Of a DNA stretch of 6,447 bases, positions 1-5,461 are shown piece by piece. The notes beneath the pieces were generated by a model. The model ran no database searches and was not told the origin of the DNA. It saw only the letters and a list, made by a program, of their open reading frames with translations. Positions within the stretch are counted from its first letter, which is position 1; each line of letters opens with the position of its first letter. Both the position numbers and the translations under genes were made by a program. This stretch comes from Candidatus Hydrogenedentota bacterium (GTDB taxonomy: Bacteria; Hydrogenedentota; Hydrogenedentia; Hydrogenedentales; SLHB01). The DNA is taken from NCBI GenBank assembly GCA_022706165.1, contig JAKJDA010000177.1, positions 1-6,447 on the forward strand, written 5' to 3'.

Positions 1-57
1 GACCTGCTCGGATAGCCTCGCGCTTGGCTCGCGTTCTTCTGAAAAACAACGCCACGG

Positions 58-2811
58 CTATGGGGCGTCGTCGGGTTGATCGAGCACTTCGCGCAGGGCC
101 CGCGCCAACTCTCCGATTCGATACGGTTTGGCGATGTATGCCGACGCGCCAAGGTCTCCTATGATATCGCTGATGCCTTCGGCGGAATAGCCGCTCGAAA
201 TGACGATGCGCGCCGACGGGCACACGGCGCGTATTTGTTCCAACACCTCCCGGCCCGACAGATGCGGCATGGACAGATCGAGCATGACCAAATCGATCTG
301 ATCGCTTTGCGCAAAATAGATGTCCAGCCCCTCGCGCCCGTCCGCTGCCGCAATCACATGGTATCCCAGACGTTTCAAGAGCGTTTGCGCGAAGTTCCGG
401 ACGATTTCCTCGTCATCAACCAGCAGGATCGTCTCGTGGCCTCCGGGCACATCGTCGCGCTTCTCCGTTACCTGCACGGCGGGCGCTCTTCCCTGATAGG
501 CGGGGAAGAACACAGAAAAAACGCTGCCTTCGTCGGGAACGCTGACAAAATCGACCCAGCCCCCGTGTTGTTTGGCGATGCCGTACACGGTCGCCAACCC
601 CAACCCCGTGCCCTTGCCCATTTCCTTGGTCGTGTAGAATGGGTCAAAGATCCGGTCCCGCGCTTCTTCGCTGATCCCGGAGCCCGTGTCCGATACGGAG
701 AGACGGACGAAACGCCCCACTCGCGCATCCTGACGCGTCATGCCGCGCCGATCGTCGATGATTTCATCCCGGGCCGACAGCGTGATGCGCGGGGTCTGGT
801 TGCCCGATGCGCGCATGCTGGCCTCAACGGCATCGCGCGCATTCACGCACAAATTCAGCAACACCGTGTGCGCCTGATCCGCGTCTCCTCGGATAAGCGG
901 CAATTCGTCGGGCAGATCCATGACGATCTCGATGCGGCGATCGATTGTTTTCTGAATCATGTCCGCGACATCGCGAACCACGCCCCGCGCATCGAACGGA
1001 GCCATCGAGACCTGACTGTGACGGCTGAACGCCAGGAGCTGCTTGACCAGATTGCCTGCGCGCAAACACGCTTTTTCCGCCTGTTCGAGGTGTTGTTGCG
1101 CCCGATCAAGGCCGGGCTCGTTCTGGGCCAGATTCAGATTCCCCAATATCCCCGTAAGGAGATTATTGAAGTCGTGGGCCACGCCTCCGGCAAGCTGGCC
1201 GATGGCCTCCATTTTTTGCGCCTGGCGCAGCCGCGTCTCGAGGCTCTCGCGCTCCTCCTCCGCCCGTTTTCGATCGGTGATATCGCGAACGACGCCCACC
1301 AATACGGGGCCCGTATCCGTTTCCACGATATGCAAGAACTCCTCGGCCGGAAACTCGGTCCCGTCCTTGCGCCGGTACGCGCTCTCGCACGAACAGGATC
1401 GCGACTCCGTTCCCATGAGCGCATCCACGATCCGCACCCAGTTCTCGATGGAAAACAGGGGATTCAGGGCTTCGGAATGAAGGTTCAAGAATTCCTCGCG
1501 CGCGTATCCGAGCATGGCGCATGCCGTCGCGTTGCAGTCCAACACCTGCAACGTGGCGCAATCCAGGATATAGATGGCGTCATGCGAACTGTCCAACGCG
1601 TTGCGAAACAGGACCAGCGCCGCCTCCTGCCGTTTCCGTTCGGTGACGTCCCGGCTCGAAATGACGATGCCGTGGATGTGTGCATCCCCCGTCAAGTTGC
1701 TGCCGACATTGTCCAATATGCGCCAAGAGCCGTCCTTGTGCCGAAAGACTTCTTCGTAACTCCGCACGCTGCCCGATCGCGCAAGCACGTCATTGAAGAC
1801 AAGCCGCGACGGCTCCTGCGACGCCGGGTGCAGAAAGTCAAAACGATTTTTGCCCAACAGCTCGTTCGGCGCGTACCCCATCACGCGCTCCATGGAGGGA
1901 CTTTGGTATGCGATGCGTCCATCGGGCGCGACAATGGTGATTACGTCCGATCCGTTTTCGATGATTGCGCGAAACCGGGCCTCGCTGGAACGCAGCGCCT
2001 CCTCGGCCCGCTTGCGATCCGTGACGTCCGAAATCAGGCCGTCATAGGACACCAGGCTGCCCTCGTCGTCGTAATGCGGCACGATGACGTTTCGAATCCA
2101 GCGAATCGAGCCGTCTTTGTGCCAGATGCGGTGTTCCAGGGCCGGCGGCGCCTCGCCGGAAAGCGTATTGATGGCAAGCTGCACCACGGCCTCGCGATCG
2201 TCCTCGTGGATCATGCGGTACCAAAGATAGGGGTCCTCGTCGTACTCCTCGCTGATAAACCCAGTGACGCCCACGCACCCGGCTCCGTGGTAGGTAGAAA
2301 TCGGATAGCCGTCCTTCACGTACACCGTGTACACATAGTCCGTAATCGCGCTCAACAACATGGCGTAGCGCTGTTCGCTCGAACGCAGCCGGGCATAGGC
2401 CCGGTTCAGTTCGGTCTCGTCGCGCACGGCAAACGTCATGCCGGCGACCTCGCCATCCGGGCCGCGCTCCACAACGCCCGAAAGGCGCATGTCCAGGACT
2501 GCCCCCGACTTCGCGATGAATTGGCACGCCACGTCCGCACATTCGCCCGTTGCGCGAAACAGCGGCATGATTTCCGCCTCCATCCGCTCGCGCGAATCTT
2601 GCGTCATGTACGACAGAAACCATGCGCCCGAAGTTTCATCGGGCGAATGCCCCAGAACAGACGGCCACCGCTTGCCAACGCTCACGATGCGCCCCTCGCC
2701 ATCGGTCCGCGCAACCATTGCCGGGAAAGACGCGAGGGAGTCGCCGTGCGCGCCGACAAGCGAGGGCGACGATCGCGCGCCTTTCCCGCTTGCGCCCAAA
2801 CGCCTAGGCAT
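58..2811 (-). CDS. Cytoplasmic PAS-domain hybrid sensor histidine kinase with C-terminal receiver
   Basis: A 917-residue hybrid kinase. Order: four PAS/PAC units (about 25-140, 150-265, 275-393 and 397-515), three of them ending in the PAC-type sequence D(V/I)T(D/E)RKR. A HisKA domain follows (about 525-600) with phosphoacceptor His546 in an AHDFNN H-box. The HATPase domain (about 640-772) has N-box Asn653/Asn657, G1 DTGSG at 708-712, an F-box at 722-725 and G2 GKGTGLGL at 732-739. The receiver (about 793-912) has acidic pair Asp799/Asp800, phosphoacceptor Asp845, Ser872 and Lys895. All catalytic residues are present. No membrane segment is visible, so it probably senses a cytosolic signal or cofactor and passes phosphate His546 to Asp845, then to an unseen Hpt or regulator. 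The ATG at 2811 is chosen because the open frame upstream has only a TTG at 2970 and Arg-rich, non-domain sequence. That ATG lacks its own Shine-Dalgarno (see leader ORF). The ligand is unknown. Confidence 0.93.
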   Translation of the reverse strand: MPRRLGASGKGARSSPSLVGAHGDSLASFPAMVARTDGEGRIVSVGKRWPSVLGHSPDETSGAWFLSYMTQDSRERMEAEIMPLFRATGECADVACQFIAKSGAVLDMRLSGVVERGPDGEVAGMTFAVRDETELNRAYARLRSSEQRYAMLLSAITDYVYTVYVKDGYPISTYHGAGCVGVTGFISEEYDEDPYLWYRMIHEDDREAVVQLAINTLSGEAPPALEHRIWHKDGSIRWIRNVIVPHYDDEGSLVSYDGLISDVTDRKRAEEALRSSEARFRAIIENGSDVITIVAPDGRIAYQSPSMERVMGYAPNELLGKNRFDFLHPASQEPSRLVFNDVLARSGSVRSYEEVFRHKDGSWRILDNVGSNLTGDAHIHGIVISSRDVTERKRQEAALVLFRNALDSSHDAIYILDCATLQVLDCNATACAMLGYAREEFLNLHSEALNPLFSIENWVRIVDALMGTESRSCSCESAYRRKDGTEFPAEEFLHIVETDTGPVLVGVVRDITDRKRAEEERESLETRLRQAQKMEAIGQLAGGVAHDFNNLLTGILGNLNLAQNEPGLDRAQQHLEQAEKACLRAGNLVKQLLAFSRHSQVSMAPFDARGVVRDVADMIQKTIDRRIEIVMDLPDELPLIRGDADQAHTVLLNLCVNARDAVEASMRASGNQTPRITLSARDEIIDDRRGMTRQDARVGRFVRLSVSDTGSGISEEARDRIFDPFYTTKEMGKGTGLGLATVYGIAKQHGGWVDFVSVPDEGSVFSVFFPAYQGRAPAVQVTEKRDDVPGGHETILLVDDEEIVRNFAQTLLKRLGYHVIAAADGREGLDIYFAQSDQIDLVMLDLSMPHLSGREVLEQIRAVCPSARIVISSGYSAEGISDIIGDLGASAYIAKPYRIGELARALREVLDQPDDAP

Positions 2812-2857
2812 GGAGGAAGATTTGCCGAAAACGACAGAAAACGCCAGCGCTATGCAT
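2804..2857 (-). CDS. Possible 17-codon leader ORF overlapping the kinase start
   Basis: An ATG at 2857-2855 lies six bases after a perfect GGAGG and opens a 17-codon ORF (MHSAGVFCRFRQIFLHA) in a different frame from the kinase. Its TAG (2806-2804) sits just beyond the kinase ATG (2811-2809), so the junction reads ATGCCTAG. This arrangement suits translational coupling: ribosomes loaded at the strong site would terminate on the kinase start and reinitiate. I recognise no peptide family and see no amino-acid run typical of an attenuator. The alternative is that this ATG is the true kinase start and a frameshift, real or from sequencing, separates it from the rest. The positions are read directly; the function is inferred. 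Confidence 0.35.
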   Translation of the reverse strand: MHSAGVFCRFRQIFLHA

Positions 2858-2863
2858 GAAAAA

Positions 2864-2868
2864 CCTCC
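2864..2868 (-). promoter_or_regulatory. Strong ribosome binding site upstream of the kinase, out of frame with it
   Basis: On the minus strand GAGGAGG is followed by TTTTTC and ATG (2857), an ideal spacing of six bases from GGAGG. It is the only good Shine-Dalgarno near the kinase 5' end, but the ATG it serves is not in the kinase frame. It therefore decides between translational coupling and a frameshift at the gene start. Confidence 0.7.
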
Positions 2869-2996
2869 TCTTTTCGCGCGAGGTGCGCCACATCGGCGTC
2901 TTTCGCGGACACGCCCGGCGGACGACGTTTCCCCCCTGGCGCGCCTCTGCCTCGCGACGGACGGAATCAACGGTCACATGTGAAATTTTATCATGT

Positions 2997-3024
2997 TTGG
3001 CCAACTGCCGCCAGCCTATATAAT
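2997..3024 (+). promoter_or_regulatory. Candidate upstream sigma-70 promoter for the porin
   Basis: TTGGCC (2997-3002, four of six matches to TTGACA), a 16-base spacer, then a perfect TATAAT (3019-3024) within TATATAAT. The -35 overlaps the TTGGCCAA palindrome, and the inverted repeat at 3031-3041 lies near the predicted start, where a repressor could act. This is a sequence match only. Confidence 0.4.
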
Positions 3025-3050
3025 CCATTTATCTACTAGATTTATTTTGT

Positions 3051-3079
3051 TTGACTTCTTTGCTCCTTCGTGATAATAT
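3051..3079 (+). promoter_or_regulatory. Candidate proximal sigma-70 promoter for the porin
   Basis: TTGACT (3051-3056, five of six) is followed by TGATAATAT. The -10 can be read as GATAAT (3072-3077, 15-base spacer, five of six) or TAATAT (3074-3079, 17-base spacer, four of six). Initiation near 3085 would give a leader of about 120 nt whose first element is the hairpin at 3089-3111. This is the best promoter candidate for the porin. Confidence 0.5.
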
Positions 3080-3088
3080 CGCGCCATT

Positions 3089-3183
3089 CGGCGAAGTGGG
3101 TGGTTTCGCCGGAACCGTGGTCGGGGGAATGATTGGGCGACATAGATGTCGGCTATGCGGAAAGGCTGCTGCCCACGGAATCA
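3089..3183 (+). promoter_or_regulatory. Structured 5' leader of the porin mRNA, possible cis-regulatory RNA
   Basis: Several complementary segments lie between the proximal promoter and the porin Shine-Dalgarno. Hairpin A pairs CGGCGAA (3089-3095) with TTCGCCG (3105-3111) around a nine-base loop. A long helix pairs TGATT-GGGC (3130-3138) with GCCC (3171-3174) and AATCA (3179-3183), with four bases bulged, and encloses hairpin C, CATAG/CTATG (3141-3145 with 3153-3157). Exclusive alternatives exist: GGTT/AACC (3102-3105 with 3113-3116) and CGACAT/ATGTCG (3138-3143 with 3146-3151). Loop bases GTGGG (3096-3100) can also pair with CCCAC (3172-3176) as a pseudoknot. I compared it by memory with cobalamin, TPP, c-di-GMP, fluoride and THF riboswitches and saw no match. 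Pairings were found by eye; the regulatory role is inferred. Confidence 0.35.
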
Positions 3184-3207
3184 AGTAAACGCGGAGGAGG
3201 ATGTGAG

Positions 3208-4815
3208 ATGAAAAGGTTTTTCGTTGCTTTATCCGTATTTCTCGTTTCTGGATCGGCTTTTGCTGAATTACAAAATGTTCAAGTAGGCGGGCAGATACGC
3301 ATCCGGGGGCGCTTCTGGTCGAGCACATTCGAAAACAACCTGCGAAATCCGCGCACCGTCCATATGCCCGCCAACTTCTTGCCGGGCCGGTCCATCGGAC
3401 CTTACGGAGTGGCCAGCCAGATGAGTTGGGACAGCCATTCGAACGACCAGAAATACGTCGAACAAAACGCCAAACTCCGCGTCACGGCCGATTACACGGA
3501 CAACGTGTCGGCGGTTATCGAAGTGGATTGGTCGGGACGCTGGGGAAATGATTTCCGGTCCGACTACGTCACCGGGACGGATGGGCGCGGCGGAGCGGCG
3601 AGCGACGTGCAGTTGTTGCAGTCGTACATCCAGACCCGCGAGACGTTTGGGCTGCCGCTGCAGGTTCGCATAGGCCGTCAGCAGATCGTGCTGGGGGATG
3701 GATGGTTGGTCGGGGACTCCCAGGGAATCATGGATATTTCCTTTGATGGCATTCGCTTGACGTACGACAACAAGACGTTCGCCGTGGATGGCTGGGCGGC
3801 CAAGCTGGCGGAAGGGGGAACCGCCGAGCAGGACGGCGATGTGGATTTTTACGGGATCGCGGCGACGTGCCGGGCAGTTCCCAAAAATGAGTTTACGGCC
3901 TACTGGCTGTTGGTGCGCGATGCCCGTGCGCTGCGCGATACGCAACTCGTCTGGTTTGGCGAGTGGTTCGAGAACCTTCTCGGGCTAGACGACTACGACG
4001 TCACCCAGTTGCATACCGTCGGGGCGCGCGCCGCGGGAACGATTGCTTCCGCAGACTACAAGGTCGAACTTGCGTACCAGTTCGGCAATGCCGATCGCGC
4101 GGGCAGCCTGTTCAAGCCGTTCACGTACGGCGACCCCCGCGCCTCCTACGATGCCTGGGCCGGAGACATCGAGGTGGGCTACACGTTCGACATCGCATGG
4201 AAGCCGCGCGTGTTCGCGGGCGGCGCCTATTTCGACGGCGAAGACCAGCGCGACCTTAGCTTCCTCGAGTGGCTGAGCCCCTTCGATCGCCCCAAAGCGA
4301 GCCTGTCGTTCAACCGCTTGTTCTCGTCAAAGACCTATCTTTTCGTGTTTGACCAGGACCGCAACACGTCGAATTTCCACGATATCCGGGCGGGCGTCTC
4401 GGTCAAGCCCACGGATAGCGTGAAGGTCTCGCTGGCGGCGCACAAACTTGCCGCGAACGCCGCGTTCGACATGCCCTGGAACGTGCTTATCGGACGTTAC
4501 CGCGTGCCCCTGCTGCCCGCTTGGAGTTTCCTGACCACGCCCTGCGGCAAGGACATCGGGTATGTCGCCGAGTTGAACGTCGATTATCAATACAGCAAGG
4601 ATTTGTCCTTCAAACTGACGTGGGAACATCTGTTTGCGGACCGCGATCTCAATGCCGGCAATTTCCTGTATCGCAATGGCTTTGAATTCGGAGGACTTGA
4701 CGCCGGGGACGTCGCATCGCGCCGCCATGAGCGGATGCGGCGTCTCCGGCGATCGGCTTTTCAGCCGAAATCGCACGGTCGCCTTGTCGACAGATTTACG
4801 GCCGGTTCCGCGTGA
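3208..4815 (+). CDS. Alginate-export-like outer-membrane beta-barrel porin
   Basis: A 535-residue exported protein starting at the ATG seven bases after GGAGGAGG (3193-3200). A Sec signal peptide occupies residues 1-19 (MKRFFVALSV, then ...SGSAFA) with signal peptidase I cleavage expected after Ala19. The mature chain shows alternating polar/hydrophobic strands rich in Tyr, Trp and Phe. It includes the GGQIRIRGRFW opening (27-37), RIGRQQIVLGDGWLVG (154-169), a strand with DGIRLTYDN (180-188), and repeated strands at 270-292, 319-343 and 363-415. These resemble the alginate-export (AlgE-like) porin family, whose members pass anionic sugars or other small solutes. Substrate here is unknown. From about residue 498 the chain turns Arg-rich (ASRRHERMRRLRRSAF) and ends TAGSA, without the final aromatic-ended strand expected of a barrel. 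A late frameshift or lost stop is possible. The gene converges on and overlaps ogt by 20 bp. Confidence 0.82.
   Translation: MKRFFVALSVFLVSGSAFAELQNVQVGGQIRIRGRFWSSTFENNLRNPRTVHMPANFLPGRSIGPYGVASQMSWDSHSNDQKYVEQNAKLRVTADYTDNVSAVIEVDWSGRWGNDFRSDYVTGTDGRGGAASDVQLLQSYIQTRETFGLPLQVRIGRQQIVLGDGWLVGDSQGIMDISFDGIRLTYDNKTFAVDGWAAKLAEGGTAEQDGDVDFYGIAATCRAVPKNEFTAYWLLVRDARALRDTQLVWFGEWFENLLGLDDYDVTQLHTVGARAAGTIASADYKVELAYQFGNADRAGSLFKPFTYGDPRASYDAWAGDIEVGYTFDIAWKPRVFAGGAYFDGEDQRDLSFLEWLSPFDRPKASLSFNRLFSSKTYLFVFDQDRNTSNFHDIRAGVSVKPTDSVKVSLAAHKLAANAAFDMPWNVLIGRYRVPLLPAWSFLTTPCGKDIGYVAELNVDYQYSKDLSFKLTWEHLFADRDLNAGNFLYRNGFEFGGLDAGDVASRRHERMRRLRRSAFQPKSHGRLVDRFTAGSA
4699..4768. repeat. Two hairpins inside the anomalous porin 3' end
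   Basis: An imperfect long hairpin spans 4699-4744. Its continuous right arm GCGGATGCGGCGTC (4731-4744) pairs with CCGC (4722-4725), GCAT (4714-4717) and GACGCC (4699-4704), leaving bulges of four and nine bases and a CATGA loop. A perfect hairpin follows, TCGGCT-TTTC-AGCCGA (4753-4768). Neither has a T-run, so an intrinsic terminator is not demonstrated. Their place between two convergent genes would suit a bidirectional 3' end if the porin really stopped before about 4700. Confidence 0.35.
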
Positions 4816-5314
4816 GGTTTCCGCGTTCCAGGTCTAGCAAGAAACGTTTCCAGGGGAGACCGCACGAAAACCCGCCCAACGCGCCGTTTGCCGCGACAAA
4901 ACGATGGCACGGCACGAGGATGGGCGCAGGGTTGGCCCCCAACGCTTGGCCAATGGCGCGCGCACTGCCGCGGCCAAGCCCCATGCGCTCGGCAAGGCCT
5001 GCATAGGTGGACGTTTTTCCCCACGGGAACGTGCGGGCCGTGCGCCATACGCTCATCTGAAACGGCGTGCCCCGTAGATCGAGGGGTATATCGGGAAAGG
5101 TTTCGGGTTCGCCTGCAAGATAACGGGCAAACGCGGCGCGAAGCCGTGCGAATATGCGGCTTTCGGAATGCCCGGAGAGATCGCGCGTCGGTGGCGAATC
5201 CACGTCGCGCCGCAACGCGATCCAAGACACCCCCGCTTCGCCTACGCGCGCTTCCACGTATCCAAGCGGGCACGTCGCAAGAAGGCCTTCCGTCTGTTCT
5301 CCCTGGTCATGCAT
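4796..5314 (-). CDS. ogt: Methylated-DNA--[protein]-cysteine S-methyltransferase (Ogt/MGMT type)
   Basis: A 172-residue suicide repair enzyme that moves O6-alkyl groups from guanine (and O4 from thymine) to its own cysteine. The signature PCHR is at 135-138, with acceptor Cys136 inside PILVPCHRFV. The DNA-binding winged helix precedes it: WGKTSTYAGLAERMG (98-112), then ARAIGQALGANP (118-129). Arg119 matches the conserved arginine finger of the family, Asn128 precedes PAPILVPCHR, and Glu163 in LLDLE matches the active-site glutamate. The N-terminal part (1-75) is the usual variable domain. There is no Ada-type phosphotriester domain or AraC domain, so this is a stand-alone Ogt form of normal length. 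The start at 5314 is chosen for AAGGAG nine bases upstream; the longer open frame to 5437 would run through the promoter region. It is divergent from the btuF-like gene and convergent with the porin. An SOS or Ada box was not recognised. Confidence 0.93.
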   Translation of the reverse strand: MHDQGEQTEGLLATCPLGYVEARVGEAGVSWIALRRDVDSPPTRDLSGHSESRIFARLRAAFARYLAGEPETFPDIPLDLRGTPFQMSVWRTARTFPWGKTSTYAGLAERMGLGRGSARAIGQALGANPAPILVPCHRFVAANGALGGFSCGLPWKRFLLDLERGNLTRNRP

Positions 5315-5338
5315 CGTGTCGGTCTCCTTGGCGGCGCC

Positions 5339-5344
5339 ATTATA
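5339..5344 (-). promoter_or_regulatory. Candidate -10 element for ogt
   Basis: The minus strand reads a perfect TATAAT at 5344-5339, about 25 bases upstream of the ogt ATG. Transcription would begin near 5332, just before the AAGGAG, giving a very short leader. No recognisable -35 lies at normal spacing, so activation or weak expression is likely if this is the promoter. Confidence 0.4.
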
Positions 5345-5380
5345 CCTCGGATGGCGGGCGATACGGAACGTGCGATTTCG

Positions 5381-5394
5381 CGGCGAATTCGCCG
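5381..5394. promoter_or_regulatory. Perfect 14-bp palindrome between divergent ogt and btuF promoters
   Basis: CGGCGAATTCGCCG is fully self-complementary and sits at the -35 position of the btuF-side promoter candidate and upstream of the ogt -10. An overlapping inverted repeat, TTCGC-G-GCGAA (5377-5387), abuts it. The position is typical of an operator for a dimeric regulator. The same seven-base arms occur, spread apart, in the porin leader hairpin (3089-3111). The regulator is unknown. Confidence 0.4.
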
Positions 5395-5411
5395 GAGCGC
5401 CCGGAAGCGCG

Positions 5412-5417
5412 TATACT
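5412..5417 (+). promoter_or_regulatory. Candidate -10 element for the btuF-like operon
   Basis: TATACT (five of six) lies 44 bases before the GTG start. The base-matched -35 position (5389-5394, TCGCCG) is poor and lies in the 14-bp palindrome, which would suit regulation by a protein bound there. A small inverted repeat, TGTTC-C-GAACA (5426-5436), lies at the expected transcription start. No cobalamin riboswitch fits in the roughly 38-base leader. Confidence 0.4.
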
Positions 5418-5461
5418 ATGCCGCGTGTTCCGAACAAAAAACGGCTTCATAAGGAGATGGC

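Larger units (their letters stand above)
2858..3207. other. Divergent intergenic region between the kinase and porin genes
   Basis: This 350-bp stretch holds no convincing gene. Bases 2869-2970 are GC-rich and, in the kinase frame, encode only an Arg-rich extension that matches no domain. Bases 2983-3080 are strikingly AT-rich for this genome and carry the promoter candidates. A perfect 10-bp palindrome, TCACATGTGA, lies at 2974-2983. An 8-bp palindrome, TTGGCCAA, lies at 2997-3004. An 11-bp inverted repeat, ATCTA-C-TAGAT, lies at 3031-3041. On the minus strand a possible -10, TAAAAT (2990-2985), could serve the kinase, but no fitting -35 is seen. Bases 3085-3207 form the porin leader. Confidence 0.7.

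Noticed and set aside
1..57. Possible end of another gene or a terminator at the window edge
   Set aside because: Too short, with no supported frame and no stem-loop plus T-run downstream of the kinase stop.
76..2859. A 927-codon open frame on the plus strand, fully antisense to the kinase
   Set aside because: Its translation has no recognisable domain and is rich in Arg, His and Ala, as expected from the antisense of a GC-rich gene. The minus strand shows complete PAS, HisKA, HATPase and receiver motifs.
2812..2970. N-terminal extension of the kinase from a TTG at 2970
   Set aside because: The 53 extra residues are Arg-rich with no domain or credible signal peptide, there is no Shine-Dalgarno at the TTG, and the stretch includes the leader-ORF ribosome binding site.
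2974..2983. CRP-like site (TCACA/TGTGA)
   Set aside because: The half-sites are in the wrong order and directly joined; a CRP site is TGTGA-N6-TCACA.
3133..3207. Upstream start for the porin at 3133
   Set aside because: It would put 25 residues ahead of a clear Sec signal peptide, and the strong GGAGGAGG at 3193-3200 points to the ATG at 3208.
5426..5436. LexA/SOS box at TGTTC-C-GAACA
   Set aside because: Gram-positive-type SOS boxes have GAAC and GTTC in the opposite order with four bases between, and this lies on the btuF side, not at ogt.
5315..5437. Longer Ogt form starting at 5437
   Set aside because: The extra 41 residues cross the promoter palindrome and have no family similarity. 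The ATG at 5314 has an AAGGAG site and gives a normal-length protein.
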